Part shown: piece by piece, positions 53,008-62,409 of the stretch
Numbering within the stretch: position 1 is the stretch's first letter
Layout of the letters: the number at the start of each line of letters is the position of its first letter
Notes under the pieces: model-generated
Database searches by the model: none
What the model saw: only the letters and a program-made list of their open reading frames with translations
Told to the model about the DNA's origin: nothing
Translations under genes and position numbers: made by a program
NCBI GenBank assembly: GCA_023388055.1
Contig: JAEWGW010000020.1
Coordinates: 147,382 to 211,381, forward strand
Direction: 5' to 3'
DNA from: Bacillota bacterium
Lineage (GTDB): Bacteria > Bacillota > Bacilli > Paenibacillales > NBRC-103111
DNA length: 64,000 nucleotides

Positions 53008-55041
53008 CTACATCCAGATGTTGACGAATAAATCAATGAGTTTAATCCCGATAAACGGAACCAGTATCCCGCCCAGTCCATACACGAAGATGTTGCGGCG
53101 CAGCAGTCTCACGGAGCTCATTGGCTTGTAGGAGACACCTCGCATGGCTAATGGAATCAAGAGCGGGATGATGACGGCATTAAACACCAGCGCCGACAAA
53201 ATCGCCGAGCTCGGGGAACCCAAACCCATCACATTCAGAGCATTCATCTCCGGAATCGCCAGGGTGAACATGGCCGGGATGATGGCAAAATATTTGGCAA
53301 TATCGTTCGCAATACTGAAGGTGGTCAAAGCGCCGCGGGTCATCAGCAGCTGTTTGCCGATGGCCACCACTTCAATGATTTTGGACGGATCGGAATCCAG
53401 ATCCACCATATTGGCCGCTTCCTTGGCGGCGGTGGTTCCGCTGTTCATGGCCAGACCCACATCCGCCTGCGCCAGTGCGGGGGCATCATTGGTCCCGTCG
53501 CCGGTCATAGCCACCAGCTTGCCTTGCTTTTGCTCCCGGCGAATCACTTCAATCTTGTCCTCCGGGGTGCTCTCGGCAATAAATTCATCCACCCCCGCCT
53601 CAGCGGCAATAGTGGCTGCCGTCAACGGATTGTCGCCTGTGCACATAATGGTCTTAATACCCATTCTGCGCAGCTCGTCAAACCTTTCCTTCATACCCGA
53701 CTTTACCGTGTCCTTCAAATAGATCAGCCCGTATATGCGGTCATTCACCGCCACTGCAAGGGGTGTGCCGCCGTTTCCGGCGATGCCGTTGGATTTTTGG
53801 TCCAGATCGGCGGGGATAATACCCCCCTGGGATAGAACCCAGCGCTTCACGGAATCAACAGCGCCCTTGCGGACCATCCGTCCATCTGCCAAGTCCATGC
53901 CACTCATGCGGGTTTCCGCGCGGAATTCAATGAAATCTCCACCGCCCGTCAAGCTGCTGTCATATGGATGTCCAAGCTTTTTGACCAGTTCAATGACCGA
54001 ACGTCCTTCCGGGGTTTCATCCAGACCGGAGCTGACGGCCGCCCATGTGGCTACATCTGCTTCCGTTTCCTTGCCCACCGGCACAAATTCACTGGCCATC
54101 CGGTTGCCGAAGGTGATCGTACCTGTTTTGTCCAGGATCATGGTGTTGATATCCCCTGCCGCCTCCACCGCCTTGCCGGACATGGCCAGCACATTAAACC
54201 GGGTAACCCGATCCATGCCTGCGATGCCGATGGCGGAGAGCAGCCCTCCAATGGTTGTGGGAATCAGACAGACCAGCAGGGCGATCAGCACGGGAATTTC
54301 CAGGTCCACCTGCAGATAAGACGCTATAGGCCGCAAGGTGACCACCACAATGAGGAAGATAATGGTCAAACTAATGAGCAGTGTGGACAAGGCGATTTCA
54401 TTGGGTGTTTTTTGCCGTTTGGCCCCTTCCACCAAGGAGATCATCCGGTCCAGGAACGATTCCCCCGGATCACTGGTGATTCTGACCTTAATCTGGTCGC
54501 TGACCACCCTCGTGCCGCCTGTGACGGAATTGAAATCCCCACCCGCCTCCTTAATGACGGGAGCTGATTCCCCGGTAATCGCCGATTCGTCCACCGATGC
54601 TAAGCCCTCAATGACCTCACCGTCACCGGGAATCATTTCCCCTTGATGTATGATAACCACATCTCCCTTGCGGAGCTCGGCGGAGGCAACAATCTTTATG
54701 GAATCCCCCACCACCTTGTTAGCCGAGATGTCCTGTTTGGTCCGTTTCAGGGTATCCGCCTGGGCTTTCCCCCTGCCCTCCGCCAGCGCTTCGGCAAAAT
54801 TGGCAAACAAAACGGTAAACAGCAGAATGATAAATACCGCCACATTAAAGCCTCTGGAAGCCTCCGCCCCGAATAGGCCCGGCGCCAGAACCATCAGCAG
54901 TACCATAATGGTGCCGATCTCCACCACGAACATAACCGGATTCTTCATTAAGGTCAGGGGATTCAGCTTCACAAAACTATCCTTCACCGCACTGCGGATA
55001 ATCGGTCCTGTCAGCAGCTTTTTCCTCGGTACCGTACTCAT
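53008..55041 (-). CDS. kdpB: Potassium-transporting ATPase ATP-binding subunit KdpB
   Basis: The 677-residue P-type ATPase subunit that drives K+ uptake. Phosphorylation site Asp in MILDKTGTITFGN, TGES actuator loop (AITGESAPV), MTGDGTNDAPALAQADVG hinge, and the KdpB-specific membrane region VNLIPTTIGGLLSAIGIAGMD-like stretch. GAGAGGGAG precedes ATG 55041. Confidence 0.97.
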   Translation of the reverse strand: MSTVPRKKLLTGPIIRSAVKDSFVKLNPLTLMKNPVMFVVEIGTIMVLLMVLAPGLFGAEASRGFNVAVFIILLFTVLFANFAEALAEGRGKAQADTLKRTKQDISANKVVGDSIKIVASAELRKGDVVIIHQGEMIPGDGEVIEGLASVDESAITGESAPVIKEAGGDFNSVTGGTRVVSDQIKVRITSDPGESFLDRMISLVEGAKRQKTPNEIALSTLLISLTIIFLIVVVTLRPIASYLQVDLEIPVLIALLVCLIPTTIGGLLSAIGIAGMDRVTRFNVLAMSGKAVEAAGDINTMILDKTGTITFGNRMASEFVPVGKETEADVATWAAVSSGLDETPEGRSVIELVKKLGHPYDSSLTGGGDFIEFRAETRMSGMDLADGRMVRKGAVDSVKRWVLSQGGIIPADLDQKSNGIAGNGGTPLAVAVNDRIYGLIYLKDTVKSGMKERFDELRRMGIKTIMCTGDNPLTAATIAAEAGVDEFIAESTPEDKIEVIRREQKQGKLVAMTGDGTNDAPALAQADVGLAMNSGTTAAKEAANMVDLDSDPSKIIEVVAIGKQLLMTRGALTTFSIANDIAKYFAIIPAMFTLAIPEMNALNVMGLGSPSSAILSALVFNAVIIPLLIPLAMRGVSYKPMSSVRLLRRNIFVYGLGGILVPFIGIKLIDLFVNIWM

Positions 55042-55065
55042 GGTTGTTCTCCCTCTCTCTTAGGT

Positions 55066-56742
55066 CTAGCCTAAAGTCAGATATTCAGCCACCGGTCCCA
55101 GTACGATCACCGGCAGGAAGGTCAATGCTCCGATAATCAGCACCGTGCCGATCAGAATTCCGGTAAACAGCCCGTTGTCGGTACGGAAGGTGCCGATGGT
55201 TTCGGGGACCGGCTTCTTGCGCATCAGCGACCCGGCCACAGCCAGCATGGCGATAATGGATACATAACGTCCCAGCAGCATGACAATACCTGTAGTCATG
55301 TTCCAGAAGGGGGTATTATCCGCCAGGCCCTCAAACCCGGAGCCGTTGTTGGCGGCAGCGGAAGCAAATTCATACAGCACCTGGGACAGCCCGTGATAAC
55401 CTGCGTTGCTTATGGAGCCCTGACCCAGATCCGTCAGGAAGGATACCGCCGTCGGGGCCAGGATTATAAACGGATGGACCAGAATGGCAATGGCGATCAA
55501 CTTCATCTCCCGGGCTTCGATTTTGCGTCCCAGGAATTCAGGCGTTCTGCCCACCATCAGGCCGCACAGGAAAACCGCCAGCATCGCGTACATCAGCATG
55601 TTGATCAGCCCCACACCTTTGCCGCCGAACACATTATTCAGCATCATCAGCGAAAGAGGTGTAATGCTTCCAAGAGGGGTTTGGGTATCATGCATGTTGT
55701 TCACGCTGCCGGTAGTGGCTGCTGTGGTAACGGTGGTGAACAAGGAAGACTGCGGAATGCCGAACCGCACCTCCTTGCCCTCCATGCTGCCCTGCGAAGC
55801 GTCAATCCCCATTGCATTGATAGCCGGATTGCCCTGACTTTCCGCATAGAAGTTCAGCGACAGCAGCACGATGAACAGCGCCATCATTGCGGCGAAAATC
55901 CCCCAGCCCTGGCGTCTGTTATTGGCAAACCGTCCGTACATGTAAGGAAGCGCCGCCGGCAGCATCCACATGGACAATATTTCGATTACGTTAGTCAGCG
56001 GAGACGGATTCTCGAAGGGATGGGCGGAATTGGCTCCGAAAAAACCGCCGCCGTTAGTTCCCAGATGTTTGATGGATTCCAGAGAAGCAACCGGACCGAT
56101 AGCAATTTGCTGAGTCACGCCCTCCAGAGTGGTAACCTCCAGCGTCGGCTTCAGTGTTTGCGGCACCTGAAGCGCCACAAGGATTAACGTGACCACCACA
56201 GCTAAGGGAAGAAATACCCGGACATGCGCCTTCACGAAATCCTCGAAGAAGTTGCCCAAATTCGGTCTTCCGGTTATTCCTCTGACAAATGCCACCGCCA
56301 CCGAAAAACCGCTGGCTGCCGAGGTAAACATCATCATCGTGATCACAGCCATTTGGGATAAATAGGTCAGTGCGGATTCCCCGCTGTAATGCTGGAGATT
56401 CGTATTGGTGATAAAGCTGATAACCGTATTAAACGTCAGGGTTTCCTCCATGGCTCCTGCGCCGTTGGGGTTTACAGGAAGCACCCCCTGCAGCCGCAGG
56501 ATCAGATAACCAAAGGCGACCAGCACCAGATTAGTGGCCAGAAAGCTGACCGCATATTTCTTCCAGCTCATGCCCTCGCGGCTGCGCAAACCAACCAGCT
56601 TGTAAATCCCCCGTTCAACCCCGCCGAAAATCCGATCCGTGCTATTGGTTTCGTTTGAAAACACATGATATAAATAAGTCCCCACCGGCTTCACCAGAAG
56701 CACGAGAATGGAAATCACTGCCATGATTTGTATGACACCCAC
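55066..56742 (-). CDS. kdpA: Potassium-transporting ATPase subunit KdpA
   Basis: The 558-residue membrane subunit that selects K+. It has about ten helices and four selectivity-loop regions, among them FITNTNLQHYSGES, LGTNGGGFFGANSAHPFENP and FASAAANNGSGFEG. GTG 56742 is preferred because GGGAGG (7 nt upstream) fits it; the frame opens at 56757. Confidence 0.96.
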   Translation of the reverse strand: MGVIQIMAVISILVLLVKPVGTYLYHVFSNETNSTDRIFGGVERGIYKLVGLRSREGMSWKKYAVSFLATNLVLVAFGYLILRLQGVLPVNPNGAGAMEETLTFNTVISFITNTNLQHYSGESALTYLSQMAVITMMMFTSAASGFSVAVAFVRGITGRPNLGNFFEDFVKAHVRVFLPLAVVVTLILVALQVPQTLKPTLEVTTLEGVTQQIAIGPVASLESIKHLGTNGGGFFGANSAHPFENPSPLTNVIEILSMWMLPAALPYMYGRFANNRRQGWGIFAAMMALFIVLLSLNFYAESQGNPAINAMGIDASQGSMEGKEVRFGIPQSSLFTTVTTAATTGSVNNMHDTQTPLGSITPLSLMMLNNVFGGKGVGLINMLMYAMLAVFLCGLMVGRTPEFLGRKIEAREMKLIAIAILVHPFIILAPTAVSFLTDLGQGSISNAGYHGLSQVLYEFASAAANNGSGFEGLADNTPFWNMTTGIVMLLGRYVSIIAMLAVAGSLMRKKPVPETIGTFRTDNGLFTGILIGTVLIIGALTFLPVIVLGPVAEYLTLG

Positions 56743-56775
56743 AACAAGCCCTCCCACATTTTGGCATCCACGAAT

Positions 56776-56853
56776 CTAGAATTTCTCCGGATGAATCAGC
56801 GCATAGACCAGATAAAGAAACAGAAAGAGAGTGGCAATCAGCACCAAGGTCAT
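56776..56853 (-). CDS. kdpF: KdpF
   Basis: A 25-residue single-helix peptide, beginning MTLVLIATLFLFLYL and ending in ALIHPEKF, the conserved KdpF tail. It is the lipid-like stabiliser of KdpFABC. Its ATG overlaps the stop of the upstream 36-codon gene (ATGA); GGGGAGGG is the ribosome site. Confidence 0.92.
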   Translation of the reverse strand: MTLVLIATLFLFLYLVYALIHPEKF

Positions 56854-56960
56854 GTCTCTTCCCTCCCCTTATCGTCCACCAGCACTTCACACCAGCTGGA
56901 GAAGGCGTAAAACAAACCGAATACCGCAGCCAATACGGCCGCCATATATACATCCATCAT
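56850..56960 (-). CDS. Small membrane protein upstream of kdpF (36 residues)
   Basis: One predicted membrane helix (VYMAAVLAAVFGLFYAFSSW), then CEVLVDDKGREET. AAAGGAG is spaced 8 nt from the first ATG, and the stop overlaps the kdpF start, so coupled expression is likely. It is not KdpF itself: the HPEKF tail is absent. A role as an extra small subunit or modulator of the Kdp pump is inference. Confidence 0.8.
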   Translation of the reverse strand: MMDVYMAAVLAAVFGLFYAFSSWCEVLVDDKGREET

Positions 56961-57022
56961 CGGGGTTGCTCCTTTTGTTGTTTGATCTTCAACAAGCGTA
57001 TCATGTCTCTCATTAATGAAGG

Positions 57023-57061
57023 ATTAGGATATGCCGCCAAGGATTAAGATCGCATTAAGAT
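57023..57061 (-). promoter_or_regulatory. KdpE-box candidates before the 36-codon ORF
   Basis: ATTAAGAT at 57043-57050 and 57054-57061 are exact direct repeats 11 bp apart, with a related ATTAGGAT at 57023-57030. The 11-bp period is typical of OmpR/PhoB-family dimers such as KdpE. Similar pairs occur at 57322-57340 and 60883-60901. Confidence 0.7.
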
Positions 57062-57225
57062 TCCTCCCAGAACCCTCGTTCCTCCCGGCTCCGCTGCTCA
57101 TAAAGCTCCTCTGCCGCCATCCGGGACAGCTTTTTCCGATCCATATAAAGCAAGCAGGCTCTGGCTGTGTTCAGCACAATCAGCCCCACCCCAATAAACC
57201 CCGATACCCGTAGCAGCTCATTCAT
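57055..57225 (-). CDS. Small membrane protein, first gene of the kdp structural operon (56 residues)
   Basis: Not recognised. One N-terminal hydrophobic helix (VSGFIGVGLIVLNTA), then a strongly charged helix (RKKLSRMAAEELYEQRSREER). GAGAGGAGA lies before ATG 57225. It sits between the kdpE terminator and the rest of the kdp operon, so a link with potassium uptake is likely but its role is unknown. Its 3' end overlaps the KdpE-box pair at 57043-57061. Confidence 0.72.
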   Translation of the reverse strand: MNELLRVSGFIGVGLIVLNTARACLLYMDRKKLSRMAAEELYEQRSREERGFWEES

Positions 57226-57321
57226 TTGAAAGTCTCCTCTCTTCGTTTCACAGTGTATTGCTGCTTGTAAATCAGCTTAGCACTGTGGCCATAAGCATGG
57301 GGTTAGGGTTTGGCGCGGGGA

Positions 57322-57340
57322 ATAAAGATGGCCTTAAGAA
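57322..57340 (-). promoter_or_regulatory. KdpE-box candidate in the kdp operon promoter region
   Basis: ATAAAGAT (57322-57329), GGC and CTTAAGAA (57333-57340) form an imperfect 11-bp direct repeat between the kdpE terminator and the 56-codon ORF. Confidence 0.6.
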
Positions 57341-57351
57341 TCACAAAACGC

Positions 57352-57380
57352 AAAAAAACCGCCACTCGCGTGACGGTTTT
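57352..57380 (-). terminator. Intrinsic terminator of kdpDE
   Basis: On the minus strand AAAACCGTCACGCGAGTGGCGGTTTTTTT forms a stem with T run, 37 bp after kdpE. It separates the regulatory and structural transcripts. Confidence 0.88.
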
Positions 57381-57416
57381 AGATAGAGATAGAGCAGATA
57401 GCAAGTCAGAACCTTT

Positions 57417-58118
57417 TCACTCTTCGCTGACCTGCAGCATCCGGTAGCCGATGCCGATATGGGTCTGAATCAGCTTGTGAGAGGAGCCGCTTTCAATTTT
57501 CTTGCGCAGGGTTGCCATAAAAACCCGCAGGGCCGGCACATCATACGGGTGGCTTCCCCAGATCTCATGCAGGATATAATTATGGGTTAGCACCTTCCCC
57601 ACATTTTTGGCCAATAGACACAGCAACTTATACTCACTTGGGGTCAGATGAATTTCCTCTCCGCCCAGGTACACCACTCCCGCCGCATAATCAATCCGCA
57701 GATTCCCGTTGTTGAAGCTGGAGGCATCCTTCTGGAGCTTATCCCGGTCAAACTGAATGCGCCGCAGACTCACCCGCAGCCGGGCAAGCAGCTCCTCTAC
57801 ACTGAAGGGTTTGGTCAAATAATCGTCCGCTCCGGCATCCAGGGCTTCAATCTTATCCCGGTCCTCGCTGCGCGCACTCACCACAATAATGGGCAGATTG
57901 GACCAGCTCCGCACCTTCCGGATGATCTCCACCCCATCCATATCCGGCAGACCCAAGTCGAGAATCATCAGATCCGGCTGCCGCGACACCGCCTCCATAA
58001 TCGTCATTTCCCCGGTGGACGCCTCCAGGTACTTGTAGCCTTGGGTCTCCAATGTGGTTGTGATTAGCTTGCTGATGGGTTTGTCGTCCTCCACCACCAG
58101 AATAACAGGCTTATTCAT
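57417..58118 (-). CDS. kdpE: Kdp operon response regulator KdpE
   Basis: A 233-residue OmpR/PhoB-type regulator. The receiver has the acidic pair EDD, phospho-acceptor Asp54 (MILDLGLPDMDG), KPFSVEELLARL, then a winged-helix domain (IHLTPSEYKLLCLLAKNVGKVLTHNYILHEIWG, ALRVFMATLRKKIE). ATG 58118 is preferred because GGAGGTGA lies 6 nt upstream; it overlaps the kdpD stop. Confidence 0.96.
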   Translation of the reverse strand: MNKPVILVVEDDKPISKLITTTLETQGYKYLEASTGEMTIMEAVSRQPDLMILDLGLPDMDGVEIIRKVRSWSNLPIIVVSARSEDRDKIEALDAGADDYLTKPFSVEELLARLRVSLRRIQFDRDKLQKDASSFNNGNLRIDYAAGVVYLGGEEIHLTPSEYKLLCLLAKNVGKVLTHNYILHEIWGSHPYDVPALRVFMATLRKKIESGSSHKLIQTHIGIGYRMLQVSEE

Positions 58119-60765
58119 AGACACTCACCTCCGCAGCCGGCAGGGTAAAATAGAATACTGTCCCCCTTGGCCAATTATCCTGAACACCGATGATGCCGTC
58201 ATGGGCATGGATAATGGATTTGCACAGGGATAACCCCAAACCCAAACCTCTGCGGCTGTCTCCCCGTTTGATCTCCGCCGTGTAGAACATATCGAATAAT
58301 CGGGCTTGGGCCTCATCCGGTATACCCGGTCCGTCATCCGCAACCTGGAGCCAGATCATCTGTTCCTCCCGCTTGGCGGAGATTTGGATCAGGGACCCAT
58401 CCTGGGTGTATTTCACCGCATTATCGATGAGATTAATCAGCACCTGTACAATCAGCCTGGAATCCATCCGGGCCATAAGCAGCTCATCCTCCAGGTCAAC
58501 CTGGATCCGGTGCTCCTCCTTTTTCTTGGACACATGCTGCAGAGCCTCCGCAATCACATCCTCAATCAACTCACCCTGAAAGTTCAAATTAAGCGTTCCG
58601 TTTTCAATTCGGGTAATGGACAGGAGATTCTCCACCAGATGGATTAGCCAAATGGAATCATCGTAAATATCGGTATACAGACTCCGTTTCTGCTCCTCGT
58701 TCAAAACCTGGGAATTGCCGATGAGAATGCCCGCATTGCCGGAGATACTGGTCAAGGGAGTCCGCAGGTCATGGGAGATGCTCCGCAATAAATTCGCCCG
58801 CAGCTGCTCCTGCTGAATCTGCATGGAGCTTTCCTGCTGCTGCTCATTCAGCCGTGTTTTCTCCAGGGCTAACCCGCATTCACCCAACATGGCGATCATG
58901 AGGCTTTTTTCGAATACCTCAATGGGCTGACCCTCATCGATCACCACGGCCACCACTGCAAAAACCGTCTCCCCGCCGCGCACAGCCAGATACAAGCAGC
59001 GGGCTCCGGAGAAGGTATCCGTCATCGCCCCTGCCCGCTTATTGTTTTTGAACACCCAGTCAGCTACAGCCCGCTCATTCTCATCTGTGAACAGAGACAA
59101 ACCCTCCGGCGGCTCCTGACCGGCAAACATCCTCGGCTGCGACAACCGCCCATCCTCTGCGGTATAAAAAATGACGGTCCGGTCCAGCAGCTTCACCAGT
59201 TGGCGGGCCGTCTCCTCCATAATGGCCGGAGCATCCTGCGCCTGCTGCAATTTACGGCTGGTTTCCAGAAGCGCCTCCGTCCGGTACGCCTTTTGGGCGG
59301 CTTGCCTCGCCTGAAGCTTCACCCGCATGGTCAGGGTACTGGTCAGGAAGGAGGCCCCCAGCATCAGGAAGAAGGTAACCAGATAGTTGGAGTCGTAAGC
59401 CCGGAAGGAATAACGGGGATCAGTGAAGAAAAAGTCGAACACCAGCACACTCAGGATAGAGGCAGCTGCGCTGTAGATTCGCCCTTGTGTCATAGTGGCC
59501 AATAACAGAATGCCCACAATGTAGACGGTAATGATATTGGCTTCCCGGTAGCCCATTTGGTGAAACCAGAATCCGATCAGCGTGGATACGGATAGAATGG
59601 CGGCCGTTTTCCCTGCGTCGGCCAAGGATAGCCGGGGTGTCTTCAAATATAGAAATAGTCTTTTGCGGACGGAAGCCTCCGGATAAGGAATAATATAGGT
59701 TTCCACATGGGGGACAAGAGCAATCAGCTTATCCACCACATTTGCTTTGGACAAACTGCGCTTTTTGGCCGGGGAACGCCCCAGGACGATTTTGGAGACA
59801 TGGCCAGTTCTGGCATACTCCGCGATTTGTGCAGGCACATCCTCTCCGTACACGGTTGCGATCTGCGCTCCCAATTGCTCGGCAAGTCGCAGATTATCCC
59901 GCAGCTCTGTCTTATCCTTCCAGGCCAGCTCGTTGAATTCCGAGGTCTCCACATACAAGGCCGTGAAGCGTGCATGGAACACCTCCGCCATCCGCGCCGC
60001 TGTCCGGATCACCTTCCTGTTGGAGGCTGCGGCGGATAAACAGACCAGAATATGGTCCTTCACCTCCGATTCCTCCCGGTTCCCTTGAATCCGCAGCCGC
60101 GCGGCAATCCGGTTTAATTGGGACGCCGTGATCCGGAGCGCGATTTCCCTGAGATGGGTAAGAATTTTCTCATCATATTCTCCATCTGAATACCGGGAAA
60201 GCAGTTCCTTCGGCTCAATGTCCACCAGCTCCACGAAATCAGCATTATCCAGCACAGTGTCGGGAATCCGCCTGGTTTCCGGATAACCGTCTACCAAGGG
60301 GACCATATCGGTCAAGCTCTCCAGCTGCTGCACATTCAAGGTTGTATACACATCAATGCCGGCCCGGAGCAGCTCCTCTACATCCTGATAGCGCTTCTTA
60401 TGCCTGCATCCCGGCGGATTAACAAAAGCTAGATCATAAAGCAGGATGATCTCCGGTTTGATGACAAGCGCCTGGTCCAGATCGAAAATCTCTTGACTAT
60501 CCGTCCCTCTTAGCGAGGCAGCCGGCGGCAGATACTCAATACTCTCCAGGAAGGAAAGAATCTCTCCCCTATTCTGATGTTGAACGGAGCCTGCCAGCAC
60601 CTTTTTACCTGCGCAAAACGCCTGGTTGCCGGCTTTTACCATCGCCAGTGTTTTGCCTGCACCCGGAGCATAACTCAGGAAGACTTTTAACGATCCCCGC
60701 CGTTTGGATGGGGGATTATGATTTCGCCCGGTCACACCAACACCTTCAGCTTGTTTGGCAGCCAT
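58111..60765 (-). CDS. kdpD: Full-length KdpD sensor histidine kinase
   Basis: An 884-residue sensor. The KdpD-N domain has Walker A SYAPGAGKT, but the usual VDELAHTN reads LYDLAFVN. A USP domain follows (about 250-370) with FTALY, a motif I recall from c-di-AMP-binding KdpD proteins. Next come four transmembrane helices (about 385-500), a GAF-like domain, and HisKA with His665 (SHDLRTPLTS), then HATPase (NLIDNAVKYT, DDGPGIP, GLGLGLSLC). It phosphorylates KdpE in response to low K+ or ionic stress. Confidence 0.95.
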   Translation of the reverse strand: MAAKQAEGVGVTGRNHNPPSKRRGSLKVFLSYAPGAGKTLAMVKAGNQAFCAGKKVLAGSVQHQNRGEILSFLESIEYLPPAASLRGTDSQEIFDLDQALVIKPEIILLYDLAFVNPPGCRHKKRYQDVEELLRAGIDVYTTLNVQQLESLTDMVPLVDGYPETRRIPDTVLDNADFVELVDIEPKELLSRYSDGEYDEKILTHLREIALRITASQLNRIAARLRIQGNREESEVKDHILVCLSAAASNRKVIRTAARMAEVFHARFTALYVETSEFNELAWKDKTELRDNLRLAEQLGAQIATVYGEDVPAQIAEYARTGHVSKIVLGRSPAKKRSLSKANVVDKLIALVPHVETYIIPYPEASVRKRLFLYLKTPRLSLADAGKTAAILSVSTLIGFWFHQMGYREANIITVYIVGILLLATMTQGRIYSAAASILSVLVFDFFFTDPRYSFRAYDSNYLVTFFLMLGASFLTSTLTMRVKLQARQAAQKAYRTEALLETSRKLQQAQDAPAIMEETARQLVKLLDRTVIFYTAEDGRLSQPRMFAGQEPPEGLSLFTDENERAVADWVFKNNKRAGAMTDTFSGARCLYLAVRGGETVFAVVAVVIDEGQPIEVFEKSLMIAMLGECGLALEKTRLNEQQQESSMQIQQEQLRANLLRSISHDLRTPLTSISGNAGILIGNSQVLNEEQKRSLYTDIYDDSIWLIHLVENLLSITRIENGTLNLNFQGELIEDVIAEALQHVSKKKEEHRIQVDLEDELLMARMDSRLIVQVLINLIDNAVKYTQDGSLIQISAKREEQMIWLQVADDGPGIPDEAQARLFDMFYTAEIKRGDSRRGLGLGLSLCKSIIHAHDGIIGVQDNWPRGTVFYFTLPAAEVSVYE

Positions 60766-60882
60766 GTGGGTTTCCCTGCTTCCTTCGCGTCTCTTCCCCG
60801 CGGCCCCGGTCTCACAGGCTGGAGGTTTTTTGTAAGTATATCATGTACAAAATCAGCACCGCATTACAACTTTTTCTCCCGT

Positions 60883-60901
60883 ATTAAGATAGCATAAAGA
60901 T
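60883..60901 (-). promoter_or_regulatory. KdpE-box candidate upstream of kdpDE
   Basis: ATTAAGAT (60883-60890), AGC and ATAAAGAT (60894-60901) form an 11-bp direct repeat like those before the kdp structural genes, suggesting autoregulation. It lies about 120 bp before the kdpD start. Confidence 0.65.
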
Positions 60902-60915
60902 GGAGCTTGGATTCG

Positions 60916-62394
60916 CTACAAAGCTACCGTTTTGGTGGCGATATTCTCCACAAACTCACGGTCATGCTCCACAAACAAAATAGTGGGCTGATGCTCCAGC
61001 AGCAGCTCCTCAATCTGCATCCGGGAAATCACATCAATAAAATTCAATGGTTCATCCCATATATGCAGATGGACCTTCTCGCATAGACTTTTGGCGATCA
61101 GAACCTTCTTCTTTTGACCGCCGCTGAAGGCGGACATATCCTTTTCGAACTGGAGCCGCGAGAAGTCCAGCTTCCGCAAAATAGCCTTGAAGAGGCTTTC
61201 GTCAATGCCATGCTCCACCGCAAAGTCCGTCAGATTCCCCCGCAGATGAGAGGTGTCCTGGGAGACATAGGAGATCTTCAGTTGGCTGCCGATCCGGCAG
61301 GTTCCCGAGTAACGGATATCCGCTCCACAAATAAGCTTAATGATACTGGATTTTCCCGAGCCATTTTTGCCGGTTAAGGAAATTCGGTCCCCCTGCTCGA
61401 TGGTAAACCCGACACCCTCACAAACCGTTTTGTCCCCGTAATAAACAGACACATTCTCCAGCTCCACCAGTTGGTTCTTATGGTATGGCACCTGTGCAAT
61501 CTTCAGGCTTTCTGCGGATTCGATATTTTTGAGCAGCCTGGATTTGTCATCGATGGCGTTGTTCTGGCGCTGCTCCATGGATTTGGAGCGTTTCATCATT
61601 TTGGCGGCCTTATGCCCCACATACCCCTTGTCTACCTTCGAGCCGGAGTTGCGTGTGCCGTTCTTCGTCTTCTCCACCTCATCCGACCAGTGACTGGTCC
61701 GTTTGGCGGCTTCCGACAGACGTTTGATATCTTTTTTCAGCTTATCGTTTTCCGCCAGCTCGAAATTATCCTGCCTCTCCTTGTTTGCCCACCACTCGGA
61801 GAAATTCCCCTTCTGGACTTCAATATTGGTTTTGTTGATGGACAGAATGTGATCCACACAATTGTCCAGAAATGCCCGGTCATGGGAAACCAGAATAAAG
61901 CCGCTTTTGCCGAAGAGATAGTCACTGACCAGCTTACGGCCCGCCATATCCAGATGGTTGGTGGGTTCATCAATCAGCAGGAAGCGGTTTTCCTTCAGGA
62001 ATAGAGCCGCCAGCAACACCTTGGTCTGTTCCCCGTTGGACAAGGATTCGAAGGGCCGATACAAGGCATCCTCACCGATCTTCAGGAGTGTCAGCTCACG
62101 CATCAGCTCCCAATGGACGTAATCCGGATAGATCTCCTCGATTACATCCAGCGTGTTGTTTTCCGGGTGGGGAACCGGGAACGGAAAGTAATCAAAACCC
62201 ACACCGGCCGAAATATGGCCTCGGTATTCGTATTTGCCCAACAACAGGTTTAGAAAGGTGGTTTTCCCCCTGCCGTTACGGCCGGTAAAACCCAGCTTCC
62301 AGTCCGTATCGATCTGAAAACTTACATCCTCAAAAATATTGTCATAGCTGCCGTCATACCCAAAGGTCAGACCGGTAACCCGAATCATAGACAT
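60916..62394 (-). CDS. ABC-F ribosomal protection ATPase (Lsa-type)
   Basis: A 492-residue protein with two ABC domains, no membrane domain, and a charged interdomain linker: ABC-F architecture. Domain 1 has GRNGRGKTT, LSNGEQTKV, LLIDEPTNHLD. Domain 2 has GKNGSGKSS, FSGGQKKKV, WDEPLNFID. The opening GSYDNIFEDVSFQIDTDWKLGF and DKGYVGHKAAKMMKRSKS are characteristic of Lsa-like proteins, which displace lincosamides, streptogramin A and pleuromutilins from the ribosome. ATG 62394 (GTGGAGG 8 nt upstream) is chosen among several Met codons. The leader carries an attenuator. Confidence 0.92.
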   Translation of the reverse strand: MSMIRVTGLTFGYDGSYDNIFEDVSFQIDTDWKLGFTGRNGRGKTTFLNLLLGKYEYRGHISAGVGFDYFPFPVPHPENNTLDVIEEIYPDYVHWELMRELTLLKIGEDALYRPFESLSNGEQTKVLLAALFLKENRFLLIDEPTNHLDMAGRKLVSDYLFGKSGFILVSHDRAFLDNCVDHILSINKTNIEVQKGNFSEWWANKERQDNFELAENDKLKKDIKRLSEAAKRTSHWSDEVEKTKNGTRNSGSKVDKGYVGHKAAKMMKRSKSMEQRQNNAIDDKSRLLKNIESAESLKIAQVPYHKNQLVELENVSVYYGDKTVCEGVGFTIEQGDRISLTGKNGSGKSSIIKLICGADIRYSGTCRIGSQLKISYVSQDTSHLRGNLTDFAVEHGIDESLFKAILRKLDFSRLQFEKDMSAFSGGQKKKVLIAKSLCEKVHLHIWDEPLNFIDVISRMQIEELLLEHQPTILFVEHDREFVENIATKTVAL

Positions 62395-62409
62395 ACGCAT
62401 AACCTCCAC

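Noticed and set aside
57226..57416. c-di-AMP (ydaO-type) riboswitch before the kdp operon
   Set aside because: Expected in some bacilli, but its conserved core is not recognisable here; the region holds the kdpE terminator and KdpE-box-like repeats.
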